This document shows positions 55,726 through 63,432 of a stretch of DNA of 64,000 nt, in pieces; position 1 is the stretch's first letter; every line of letters begins with the position of its first letter. Source of the DNA: Oscillospiraceae bacterium (GTDB lineage Bacteria > Bacillota > Clostridia > Oscillospirales > Oscillospiraceae); NCBI GenBank assembly GCA_017619715.1, contig JAFZRS010000002.1, forward strand, positions 124,001-188,000, given 5' to 3'. A program made the position numbers and the translations under genes. A model generated the notes under the pieces. The model did no database searches. It saw only the letters and a list, made by a program, of their open reading frames with translations, and was not told the origin of the DNA.

Positions 55726-56608
55726 AGATGCGTCCGAGCGGCTGGACAGATTCCTGTCATCGGCACTGGACATCTCCCGCAACGCGGCTGTGCGCCTGAT
55801 TGAGCAGGGATACGCGACAGTATCGGGCAAGGTGCTGTCCAAGAATTACCGCCTGACGGGCAGTGAGGAGATCGTTGTGCAGCTTCCCGAGGCGGAAGAA
55901 ACGGAACTGACAGCGCAGGATATACCGCTGGACGTGGTGTATGAGGACGCGGACGTGATCGTGATAAATAAACCCACGGGCATGGTCGTACACCCCGCGC
56001 CGGGACATAGCGACGGCACGCTGGTCAACGCCCTGCTGCACCATTGCGGCGACAGCCTCTCCGGCGTAGGCGGCGAGAAACGCCCCGGCATTGTCCACCG
56101 CATCGACCGGGATACCAGCGGATTGATCATCGCCGCCAAGAATGACGCGGCGCATCTGTGCTTGAGCGCCCAACTGTCCGATCACACTCTCTCGCGCACC
56201 TATGAGTGTCTGGCAGTGGGAAATTTCCGGGAGGATTGCGGCACAATTAACGCGCCGGTAGGACGCCATCCCCGGGATCGGAAAAAGATGGCGGTAGTGG
56301 CGAGCGGACGCGCCGCCGTGACCCACTGGGAGGTTATTGCCCGTTACGGCGGCGTGACCCATTTGCGCTGTCGGCTGGAGACGGGGCGCACCCACCAGAT
56401 CCGGGTACACTTGGCGCACATCGGGCATCCGGTGCTGGGCGACACGGTGTACGGTGCGAAAAAGCCGGTGCCCGGTCTGACGGGGCAATGTCTCCACGCC
56501 ACACAGCTGCGGTTTCTGCACCCCCGTACGGGAGAGCCGGTTGAGCTTCGGTGCGAATTGCCGGAGGAGTTTCAGGCGTATTTGCGCAAATTACAAGGCA
56601 TCAAGTGA
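55697..56608 (+). CDS. RluA/RluD-family pseudouridine synthase
   Basis: 303 residues. An N-terminal S4 domain (ERLDRFLSSALDISRNAAVRLIEQGYATVSGKV) is followed by the catalytic domain with HRIDRDTSGL (134-143, catalytic D137) and RTHQIRVHLAHIGHPVLGD. It isomerises uridine in 23S rRNA or tRNA; the exact site is not decidable. Position after lspA matches B. subtilis ylyB. ATG 55697 follows AAGGAG; the next longer reading lacks a ribosome site. Confidence 0.92.
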   Translation: MIRALTAKTEDASERLDRFLSSALDISRNAAVRLIEQGYATVSGKVLSKNYRLTGSEEIVVQLPEAEETELTAQDIPLDVVYEDADVIVINKPTGMVVHPAPGHSDGTLVNALLHHCGDSLSGVGGEKRPGIVHRIDRDTSGLIIAAKNDAAHLCLSAQLSDHTLSRTYECLAVGNFREDCGTINAPVGRHPRDRKKMAVVASGRAAVTHWEVIARYGGVTHLRCRLETGRTHQIRVHLAHIGHPVLGDTVYGAKKPVPGLTGQCLHATQLRFLHPRTGEPVELRCELPEEFQAYLRKLQGIK

Positions 56609-56643
56609 GAGGAAGCACAGGTTTTCAGTCCAAAAGAAAAGTG

Positions 56644-56672
56644 TTGACATTTCCGGCGGCGTAGGGTAATAT
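56644..56672 (+). promoter_or_regulatory. Predicted SigA promoter of tRNA-Val
   Basis: TTGACA, 17 bases, TAATAT, 13 bases before the tRNA. Confidence 0.75.
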
Positions 56673-56685
56673 AGTACCGCTGTTC

Positions 56686-56761
56686 GCGCGGTTAGCTCAG
56701 CTGGTAGAGCACATGCTTGACGTGCATGGGGTCACAGGTTCGAGTCCTGTACCGCGCACCA
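56686..56761 (+). tRNA. tRNA-Val (GAC)
   Basis: 76 bases. Acceptor GCGCGGT / ACCGCGC, D-loop AGCTCAGCTGGTAGAGC, anticodon loop TTGACGT (GAC, reads GUC/GUU), T-arm ACAGGTTCGAGTCCTGT, encoded CCA. Directly upstream of the AT-richer island. Confidence 0.96.
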
Positions 56762-56764
56762 TCG

Positions 56765-56798
56765 AAAGCGACCATCCATCCGGGTGGTCGCTTTTGAT
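56765..56798 (+). terminator. Terminator after tRNA-Val
   Basis: Arms AAAGCGACCA / TGGTCGCTTT followed by TGATTT. Confidence 0.75.
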
Positions 56799-56799
56799 T

Positions 56800-57230
56800 T
56801 GTTGAAATTATAAAAGGGCTTGAAGCAGGAGGCGCAGGGAATGGCAGCCCATTGTTGATCAAGAGGAAACACGAAACTTTTTCGTGCTTTTTAATTGTCT
56901 GCGTTCCCGTTTGGAAGAGGCGTTATTTCAGGGTAAATCTTGGGCGGAAATCTCGTCAAAGATTCGCTTTTGGTACTTGAAAATGCGTTTGGTATATGTT
57001 ATACAAATTAAACAATAGCGAATTGTAAAGAGAAGGTGAAAAAGGGCTTGACGATGAAGAATGCAACAACACAGTTAGCCAAGCTTTGATCAGCCCTTTC
57101 ATTTAGTCAATTCTTTTATAATTGTTGCAGGTGCATTACGCCCGTTTGATACGGGTGTGCGGCGTTTTTTGCAATTTTAAGAGAAAAACTATTTTCTTCG
57201 GTTTTATTATATCTGTGATGAAATAGCAAA
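56800..57230 (+). other. AT-rich intergenic stretch with remnants and hairpins, no intact gene
   Basis: About 430 bases between tRNA-Val and the island operon. Contents: a gene-like open frame without a start codon (about 56828-57017) reading EWQPIVDQEETRNFFVLF and on through EEALFQGKSWAEISSKIRFW, probably a remnant of a protein I do not recognise; a promoter-like TTGAAA-17-TATACA (56977-57005); a 12-base direct repeat AAAAGGGCTTGA at 56812-56823 and 57040-57051; inverted arms AAAGGGCT / AGCCCTTT (57041-57048, 57092-57099); and a terminator-like hairpin with six T (about 57136-57170). These marks suit an insertion boundary or a small leader RNA. Confidence 0.5.
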
Positions 57231-57238
57231 CAGGGTTG

Positions 57239-57940
57239 ATGTACCGAAATGAGGCGTTTCGTTTGACTGTTGCACAGCTTTTGTATAATCACGCTTTTTA
57301 TATTCTTGTAACGGCAAGCGTTATACCCGCTTTCCTTTGGATGCAGGAATTCAAGGAAGAACTGAAAATCAAGCATATTTGGCAGGTTATAGTCTATCTT
57401 GTCTGCCTCTACGGTATTGGAATCCTCAGCACCTACGGTGTTGCCGCATTGGAAAATGTGGTGCTGGGCGAAGATTGGGCTAATCGCAGAGGCTGGTCGG
57501 TTTTTGTCACAATGCCACTGTTTTATCTTTTAGTTGCCAAACTGACCGGGCGTGACCGAAAGGCAGTTTCTGATATTCTCGGAATTCAGGTGATGCTCAT
57601 ATATGGCTTTGGCAGAACGGCTTGCATTTTTCAAGGTTGCTGTCTCGGTAAATATATTCCCGATACGCAGTATCGTTGGCCGTTGGTTATTATCGAAATT
57701 GTTTTTCTCGCTGTCTTTATAGTTATGCAGGGAGCAAAAGCATACAGGCGACAGTTTGATGGAAAATCTTATCCAATATTTTTAATTGTCTATGGCATTT
57801 TCCGCCTTTTCTTAGAACTGTTCCGCGATATAGAGATATTGCCGTCTTATTATGGACTCTTTGCAGGTTGCGTTGTTTTCATTCTATCAGGTGCCGTATG
57901 GCTTGTGATTTTACATAAATCTGAAAGGACAGTAAAATAA
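57239..57940 (+). CDS. Divergent Lgt-like polytopic membrane protein
   Basis: 233 residues with six to seven hydrophobic segments. The Lgt hallmark region is recognisable but altered: IYGFGRTACIFQGCCLGKYIP (GRTACIFQGCC at 125-135) against GRxGNFxNxE. A late RLFLELFRD matches the Lgt C-terminal arginine region. It shares the GR...GCC form with the 12674 gene but little else. As the first gene of an operon containing a lipoprotein and wall-anchored proteins, it may modify them or work as an acyltransferase; this is inferred. ATG 57239 (or TTG 57236) has only a weak ribosome site. Base use is clearly AT-richer than its surroundings. Confidence 0.7.
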   Translation: MYRNEAFRLTVAQLLYNHAFYILVTASVIPAFLWMQEFKEELKIKHIWQVIVYLVCLYGIGILSTYGVAALENVVLGEDWANRRGWSVFVTMPLFYLLVAKLTGRDRKAVSDILGIQVMLIYGFGRTACIFQGCCLGKYIPDTQYRWPLVIIEIVFLAVFIVMQGAKAYRRQFDGKSYPIFLIVYGIFRLFLELFRDIEILPSYYGLFAGCVVFILSGAVWLVILHKSERTVK

Positions 57941-57961
57941 ACCAAGGAGGTTTTTAAAAAT

Positions 57962-59050
57962 ATGAAGAAAAAAAGTTTTTTGCGCTACCCGGTTGTATTC
58001 ACTGCGGTTTTTCTTGCGGCAGTTATGTCTCTGTCGGTGTTACAGGTTTTTGCCGGCTACCCGGTAATACCAAATAGTGTTTCGGGATTAACCATTGCCT
58101 ATGGTTCGTACTGTGAAATCAGTAACCAGACAGAGACCGGATTTGATGTTACGGTAAGCGGCTATAAGGATTCTAGTTGTAACCAACAACCACGAACAGG
58201 AACCATCTATTTTGACAACGATACGAGCGAGGACATCAAAATTTCATTTGATTATACTGCAACGATTAGCGGCGGCAGCTCATGGAGCGGCAAACTTGGT
58301 GAAACGGCAATGAAGGATGCGGATACTGTCAAGGGTCTTGTTATTCCGGCGGACAGCCATGTTGAAATGGCAATTACTTCTCCGGTGGGTGAAGGCGCTT
58401 CTGTAAAAGTATCTGTTACAAATTTGGTTTCCGTAGATATGACAAGTTATACCCTCACTATTCCTGCTAAACTTGATGTTAATAACGCCGGCTGGAACGC
58501 AACGGATGGCATCGGTGCCGCAGGTGTGCTGGAAAAGGGCAAGAGGTTAACTGTTACTGCCGATTCAAACGGTGAATATGCCCTTGTATCCGGTGAAAAC
58601 AAGGTCAATTATAAGTTAGCGGAGAACGGCGATAAAGACACAACTTACGACAATGCAGCAGAAACAACCTCTTGGGAGTTTACATCTTTGACGGATACTG
58701 CCACAACGAAATCTATGGGAATTGTGGTTGAAGATTACAGCGATAAGCCGGCAGGCACGTATACCGATGTCGTAACCTTTAAGGCAAATATTGAAACTGC
58801 GGCACAAACCATTACTATCGACGGCGTCACACTCACTTATGCCGACGGCGACACTTGGGAGCAGATTGCTGCGAAGAATACGGGAAAGATAGAAGCTGTT
58901 ACCGAATTCCCGACATGTATTATAGACAGTGAAAACCGTAAACTTTATGTTCAGAGTTTAGAAAATACATGGTCGTATGGCGGAGTCGACCCAAGCGATG
59001 TGATTGATTCGTCCCGCACTTACGCATTCTTCGGTGGCGGCGGTTCATAA
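57962..59050 (+). CDS. Secreted surface protein of unknown function, WxL/Ig-like
   Basis: 362 residues. A signal peptide (KKKSFLRYP then a hydrophobic run to VFA, cleavage near residue 31) precedes a beta-rich Thr/Ser-rich body with strand patterns like Ig or WxL-type surface domains (TSYTLTIPAKLDVNNAGWNATDGIGAAGVLEKGKRLTVTA...). Cysteines are few (C51, C63, late C316). No sortase motif or membrane anchor; it ends FFGGGGS. AGGAGG is 11 bases before ATG 57962. Family not recognised with confidence; probable partner of the two proteins that follow. Confidence 0.65.
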   Translation: MKKKSFLRYPVVFTAVFLAAVMSLSVLQVFAGYPVIPNSVSGLTIAYGSYCEISNQTETGFDVTVSGYKDSSCNQQPRTGTIYFDNDTSEDIKISFDYTATISGGSSWSGKLGETAMKDADTVKGLVIPADSHVEMAITSPVGEGASVKVSVTNLVSVDMTSYTLTIPAKLDVNNAGWNATDGIGAAGVLEKGKRLTVTADSNGEYALVSGENKVNYKLAENGDKDTTYDNAAETTSWEFTSLTDTATTKSMGIVVEDYSDKPAGTYTDVVTFKANIETAAQTITIDGVTLTYADGDTWEQIAAKNTGKIEAVTEFPTCIIDSENRKLYVQSLENTWSYGGVDPSDVIDSSRTYAFFGGGGS

Positions 59051-59062
59051 TAGTACTTTAAT

Positions 59063-59515
59063 ATGAAGCAATCAGCGCATAGAACGGTACAAAAAAATCG
59101 CATTCTTGCGGTCTTTATAGTTGCTGTACTCGCTTTGTTGTTGACCGCCTGCGGTAATAGCGGCGGCGATAAGGTGGAGCGATTTGCCGAGGCTACGCCG
59201 GATAGCGGTGAGAATATTGGCATACCCGGCTATGAAACGCTTATTTTTGCGGCGGACAAAATATCACAGACCGTGAACCTTAAAAACCCCGCAACCAACG
59301 CCTGCGCCTTCGTCCTCACTCTCACACTGGACGACGGCACAATCATCTGGACGGGCGAGACGCTTTCCCCCGGCATGGCGTTCACGCGCATTACGCTGAC
59401 TCGTCCACTCGATGCAGGCGAGTACGAAGCGACGCTTCATTATGACTGCTATTCATTAAACGATAATACTCCGCTTAATGGAGCAGATATTAAACTGAAG
59501 ATTGAAGTTCGGTAA
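59063..59515 (+). CDS. Small lipoprotein of the ubiquitin operon
   Basis: 150 residues. A basic head and a hydrophobic signal (ILAVFIVAVLALLLTAC) end in a clear lipobox LTAC, with C30 as the lipidated residue, so it should be anchored on the outer membrane face after Lgt and LspA action. The mature part is a small beta-sandwich-like domain (QTVNLKNPATNACAFVLTLTLDDGTIIWTGETLSPGMAFTRITL...), a ligand-free scaffold or adaptor by appearance. It begins 12 bases after the previous stop without a good ribosome site, suggesting coupled translation. Function unknown. Confidence 0.8.
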   Translation: MKQSAHRTVQKNRILAVFIVAVLALLLTACGNSGGDKVERFAEATPDSGENIGIPGYETLIFAADKISQTVNLKNPATNACAFVLTLTLDDGTIIWTGETLSPGMAFTRITLTRPLDAGEYEATLHYDCYSLNDNTPLNGADIKLKIEVR

Positions 59516-59542
59516 AACGAATTGCATACAGGAGGTATTTAT

Positions 59543-60577
59543 ATGAAATTATTTAAGAAAGCAATAAGCTTTTTGCTTTGTTTTGTGCTGACGGTGTGTA
59601 TGTTTACTACATCTGCATATGCAATGCAGGTCTTTGTTAAGGTGCAGATCGGCGGCAAGACCATCACGCTTGATGTAGAACCGAGCGACACCATCGAAAA
59701 TGTGAAGGCAAAAATACAGGATAAAGAGGGAATTTCTCCCAACCGGCAAAGGCTTATTTTTGCCGGAAAAAGATTGGAAGACAGCCGCACTCTCGCAGAT
59801 TACAACATACAAAAGGAAAGTACCCTGCATCTCGTGATTTCTGATGGCGATATGACCATCACGCTGAAGATAGATGCGGCGACGGTCACTGTCGCACCAA
59901 CAGCCAATACACTGAAATATACCGGTTCTGCCCAGACCTTGACAACCGCCGGTGAGGCCGAAGGCGGCACCATGCAGTATCAACTGGGAGAAAACGCAAC
60001 GACCGCCCCGACAGGAGCATGGAGCGAAAGCATTCCGCAGGGAACCGACGCAAAAGAATACTATGTCTGGTATCGCGCATATAAGAATGACAATAACATC
60101 AGCGAACCGCTTTGTGTGAAAGCAACGATCAGCGAAGATACGCCGACCTACACCGTTCTCACTGTATTGACCGAAAACGGCAAGGATGAATGGACCAAGG
60201 GCGGCAAGGACGGCGTGGTCATCACGGTCAAGGGTTCCGGGGACGACGACAGTTTTGAACACTTCCTGGGGGTCAAACTCGACGGCAAAGACCTCGTCAA
60301 AGACGTGGACTACACCGTGAAAAAGGGCAGCACCATCGTGACCTTGAAGCCCGAGACGATGGAGAAGCTCGACCTGGGCGAGCATGCTGTTACCATTCTC
60401 TTCGATAACGGCGAGGTCAACACCACGCTCACCGTTCTGGCGGCAAACAGCGCCACTTCTCCTCAAACCGGGGATAACAGCCACATGGGTCTTTGGATCG
60501 CTCTGGTGATGCTCTCTCTGCTCGGAATGGGGGCAACCCTCCTTTTCGGCAGAAAGAAAAGAGTGTTTGACAGATAA
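59543..60577 (+). CDS. Secreted, sortase-type wall-anchored protein with a near-eukaryotic ubiquitin domain
   Basis: 344 residues. A signal peptide (1-27, ending TSAYA) would be cut exactly before M28-QVFVK, recreating the ubiquitin N-terminus. Residues 28-99 match ubiquitin 1-71 at 59 positions by eye, with one extra Gly after position 10. All seven lysines, I44 and V70 are kept; L8 is Gln, and the RLRGG tail is replaced by SDGDM, so it cannot be conjugated the normal way. Next come an Ig/MBG-like domain (about 105-195), an X2-like beta domain (about 200-300), the sorting motif SPQTG (306-310), a membrane segment and the tail [12 protein letters not shown] 59543 has GGAGG seven bases upstream. 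Probably acquired from a eukaryote. Confidence 0.93.
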   Translation: MKLFKKAISFLLCFVLTVCMFTTSAYAMQVFVKVQIGGKTITLDVEPSDTIENVKAKIQDKEGISPNRQRLIFAGKRLEDSRTLADYNIQKESTLHLVISDGDMTITLKIDAATVTVAPTANTLKYTGSAQTLTTAGEAEGGTMQYQLGENATTAPTGAWSESIPQGTDAKEYYVWYRAYKNDNNISEPLCVKATISEDTPTYTVLTVLTENGKDEWTKGGKDGVVITVKGSGDDDSFEHFLGVKLDGKDLVKDVDYTVKKGSTIVTLKPETMEKLDLGEHAVTILFDNGEVNTTLTVLAANSATSPQTGDNSHMGLWIALVMLSLLGMGATLLFGRKKRVFDR

Positions 60578-60598
60578 GCAAGACGCAGCATAACGCAC

Positions 60599-60637
60599 AT
60601 CGCGGCGAAGCAGTAAATGCTCCGCCGCGATTTTTTC
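60599..60637 (+). terminator. Terminator of the ubiquitin operon
   Basis: Arms ATCGCGGCG / CGCCGCGAT with an inner AGC/GCT pair, then six T. Marks the island's right end. Confidence 0.8.
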
Positions 60638-60639
60638 TC

Positions 60640-60860
60640 TTGAAACATCCGAATAATCTTTGATTCGATTTTTGCTACAGATAAGTCGAACGGTTGTTAC
60701 CGTCGGTTTCAGAATGTGTATCTCTGCCGGATTTCATCATAAAACTCACTTGCGTTATGAACACTTCGACCAAACCCCGGCGCCGGTTTTTTGTGAGAAG
60801 CACGGCGTGGACACAGGTTTTATGCACATGCATTTCCCCGAGCCGGCGCAAAAAAACCGG
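60640..60860 (+). other. Intergenic stretch before the SIS gene, no gene recognised
   Basis: About 220 bases with open frames on both strands but no ribosome sites or recognisable protein. A short inverted pair (CCGGTTTTTTG near 60787 and CAAAAAAACCGG near 60850) brackets about 55 bases, the second arm running into the SIS promoter. It may be a regulatory hairpin or a degraded repeat. Confidence 0.4.
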
Positions 60861-60889
60861 TTGACGGACGGGCAAAAGTTTCCTACAAT
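60861..60889 (+). promoter_or_regulatory. Predicted SigA promoter of the SIS gene
   Basis: TTGACG, 17 bases, TACAAT, about 58 bases before ATG 60948. Confidence 0.7.
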
Positions 60890-60947
60890 AGGGACGAACA
60901 CGCAGGAGCCGCGAAAGATCGCCTTTCGCGGGGAAGGAGAGGTTTAT

Positions 60948-61538
60948 ATGAAGAAAGAAGCACTGGCGCAGGCGCGCAACGCGTATGCCGTGGAGGCGGA
61001 ATGTCTTGCCAAGGCGGTGGAATATCTGGACGAGGAGCAGTTTGCCAAGGCGGTGGAGGCGCTGAAAAACGCGCCGCGGATCGGCGCGGCGGGCTGCGGA
61101 CATTCAGGGATTGCCTGTCAGCATTTTTGTCATCTGATGTGCTGTATTGAGCGTCCTGCCCGGTTTATCTCGCCGGCGGAAGCCGTACACGGCGCCAGCG
61201 GATTTTTGAAAAAGGGCGACGTCATGCTGTTCGCCTCCCGCGGCGGGAAGACAGACGAGCTGCTGCCCATTTTGGCGATCTGCCAGAAAAAGGGCGTCAC
61301 GGTGATCACGGTGACGGAAAATCTGGATTCCCCGCTTGCCAAAGGCGCGGACATTGTGCTGCGGCAGTACATCAACCGTGAAACAGATAAGTATAACTGT
61401 CAGGGTACGACTTCTACCACGTCGCTGTGCGTGATTTTCCACGCGCTGCAGGCGGCGCTGATTGAGGAAACAGATTATCAGAATGAGCAGTTCGGACTGA
61501 TCCATCCCGGCGGCGCGGTGGGCAAACGGTTGAATTGA
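60948..61538 (+). CDS. SIS-domain sugar-phosphate isomerase-like protein (KpsF/GutQ-like)
   Basis: 196 residues, a single SIS domain. IGAAGCGHSGIACQHF, FISPAEAVHGASGFLKKGDVMLFASRGGKTDELL and the C-terminal IHPGGAVGKRL resemble arabinose-5-phosphate isomerases, but the CBS domains of the full enzymes are missing. The organism appears to lack the Kdo pathway context, so another ketose/aldose phosphate is likely. The start is fixed by AAGGAG and the promoter; longer readings cross that promoter. Flanked by terminators, it is a single-gene unit. Confidence 0.82.
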   Translation: MKKEALAQARNAYAVEAECLAKAVEYLDEEQFAKAVEALKNAPRIGAAGCGHSGIACQHFCHLMCCIERPARFISPAEAVHGASGFLKKGDVMLFASRGGKTDELLPILAICQKKGVTVITVTENLDSPLAKGADIVLRQYINRETDKYNCQGTTSTTSLCVIFHALQAALIEETDYQNEQFGLIHPGGAVGKRLN

Positions 61539-61556
61539 AAAAAGGCTCACGGGTAT

Positions 61557-61595
61557 AAAGAGACATCCCCCGGCTTATCCGGGGGATGTCTCTTT
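61557..61595. terminator. Bidirectional terminator between the SIS gene and the ABC importer
   Basis: 17-bp perfect arms AAAGAGACATCCCCCGG / CCGGGGGATGTCTCTTT with a CTTAT loop. Confidence 0.85.
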
Positions 61596-61618
61596 ATTGC
61601 GTTTGTTTATAAAAGAAT

Positions 61619-62392
61619 TCAACCGGGATCGCTCCACTGCGCCAGCATCGCTTTCATCCACGCCGTCACGTCCATGCCGTATACCGCGTTCAGGTTCTCG
61701 GAGCGCATGACCTGTTGGGTATCCCCGTAGGCAACCGCGCGTCCGCGGTGCAGCAGCAGTGTTTGCGTGCCGTACGCTTTGGCAAGTGAGAGGTCGTGTA
61801 CCACCGACACCGCCGCCCGCCCGGGCAGTTTCAGCCAATCTTCAATCAGCGCGAAGATCTGCTTCTGATAGACCGGATCCAGGTGGTTGGTGGGCTCGTC
61901 CAGCAGCAGATAGCGGGGATTTTGTGCAAACACCTGCGCCAGAAAGACCCGCTGAAGCTCACCGCCGGAAAGCGCCAGCACGGACTGACGGCGCAGGGAC
62001 AGCAGACCCGTGCGTTCCAGCGCATCCTCCACCGCCGCGTCATCATCGGTTTTCCGCCGGGAAAAAAGACCGCTGCTGCGGGCGTATCGCCCCAGCCGTA
62101 CGACCTCCTCCACGGTGAATGCGTAACCGACAAAATGGTTCTGCGACAGCACGCCGATGGAACGAGCGCGTGTGGCGGCGTCCGTCTTCTTGAGATCCTT
62201 ACCGGAAAAACGGATCGTGCCGGTATACGGAACGCCCTGAGCAATCGCATTGAGAATCGTGGATTTTCCCGCGCCGTTGGGCCCGACGATCATCAGCCAC
62301 TGTCCGTCCGATACGGTAAAAGAACAGTTATCTACAGCGGCAATCGTACCGTACCGCACGGTCAGATGTGCAACTTCCAGCACGTCCGTCAC
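61619..62392 (-). CDS. ABC importer ATP-binding protein (FecE/BtuD type)
   Basis: 257 residues. Walker A GPNGAGKST (37-45), signature LALSGGELQRV, Walker B YLLLDEPTNHLDP and a switch His in VVHDLSLA. It drives import through the FecCD-type permease, whose stop it overlaps by 4 bases. Substrate class: Fe(III)-siderophore, haem or cobalamin; nothing here separates them. Confidence 0.93.
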   Translation of the reverse strand: MTDVLEVAHLTVRYGTIAAVDNCSFTVSDGQWLMIVGPNGAGKSTILNAIAQGVPYTGTIRFSGKDLKKTDAATRARSIGVLSQNHFVGYAFTVEEVVRLGRYARSSGLFSRRKTDDDAAVEDALERTGLLSLRRQSVLALSGGELQRVFLAQVFAQNPRYLLLDEPTNHLDPVYQKQIFALIEDWLKLPGRAAVSVVHDLSLAKAYGTQTLLLHRGRAVAYGDTQQVMRSENLNAVYGMDVTAWMKAMLAQWSDPG

Positions 62393-63423
62393 CTCCGTCT
62401 CGACCGGTAATAGATTGCCACGAATAGTACCGCGCCGACTATACTTGTCACCACGCCCAGCGGCAGCTCCCGCGGGGAAAGCAGCGTCCGTGCCGCAAGA
62501 TCCGCCAGCATGAGAAAGACCGCGCCGGAAAAGAGGGAAGCGGGCAACAGCCGCTTATGATTCGGCCCGACGATCAGACGCACCATGTGGGGTGTGACCA
62601 GTCCGACGAATCCGATCGTGCCGCCGATGGATACGCACACGCCAACCAGACACGATACCATCACCAGCACTGTAAGGCGCACACGCCGTACGTTGACGCC
62701 GATCTGCCTTGCGTTGTCCTCGCCGATGGCAAAGGCGTTGAGTTCCCGCGCATTTGATAGCAGTACCGTGCCGGCGGCGGCGAGCGTCACGGCGAGAACC
62801 GCGGCGTTGCGGTAGCTGGAGCCCTGCAGGCTTCCCATCGTCCAGAAGGTGATACTCCGCAGCCGTTCGCCCGCAAACGTAATCACGATGCTCGTCACAC
62901 TGGTGGCGAACATGGAGAAGATCACGCCGATGAGAATGATCGTATTGGTGGACAGCGAGCAGTCCAACCGATAGGAAAGACCGAGAATGATAAGAAGCGA
63001 CAGCAGCGCAAACAGGACAGCCATGACCATCGTCCCTGCAAACGGGAGCTTTGGAAAAGTGATACCCAGCGCAATCGCCAACACCGCGCCCAGCGACGCG
63101 CCTGACGAAACACCCAGCGTTGAGCCGTCGGCAAGCGGGTTTTTCAAAAGTCCCTGCATGGCGGCGCCTGCCAGAGAAAGCGACGCGCCCACCAGCGCCA
63201 CACACAAAACGCGCGGCAGCCGAATGGGGACAATCACGGAGCGGGCGAGCGCGTATGCTTTGGCGGAGGGAAGCGTGCGCAGCGCGTCACACACGACCCG
63301 CAGCGTATCCTTCAGCGGTATCTGTACGCTGCCCAGGCACACGCACGCAAAGAACACGCACAGGGTAACCAGTGCGAATAGCGCGTATATCCAACCTCCG
63401 AAATGCTCGCCGATCCGTTTCAT
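62389..63423 (-). CDS. ABC importer permease (FecCD/BtuC type)
   Basis: 344 residues with about ten helices. RLPRVLCVALVGASLSLAGAAMQGLLKNPLADGSTLGVSSGASLGAV and GTIGFVGLVTPHMVRLIVGPNHKRLLP are BtuCD/FecCD family signatures. Lies between the binding protein and ATPase genes. Confidence 0.95.
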   Translation of the reverse strand: MKRIGEHFGGWIYALFALVTLCVFFACVCLGSVQIPLKDTLRVVCDALRTLPSAKAYALARSVIVPIRLPRVLCVALVGASLSLAGAAMQGLLKNPLADGSTLGVSSGASLGAVLAIALGITFPKLPFAGTMVMAVLFALLSLLIILGLSYRLDCSLSTNTIILIGVIFSMFATSVTSIVITFAGERLRSITFWTMGSLQGSSYRNAAVLAVTLAAAGTVLLSNARELNAFAIGEDNARQIGVNVRRVRLTVLVMVSCLVGVCVSIGGTIGFVGLVTPHMVRLIVGPNHKRLLPASLFSGAVFLMLADLAARTLLSPRELPLGVVTSIVGAVLFVAIYYRSRRR

Positions 63424-63432
63424 ATGATCCTC

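Noticed and set aside
60660..60947. Upstream extension of the SIS-domain gene
   Set aside because: It crosses a consensus promoter and has no match to SIS proteins; ATG 60948 follows AAGGAG.
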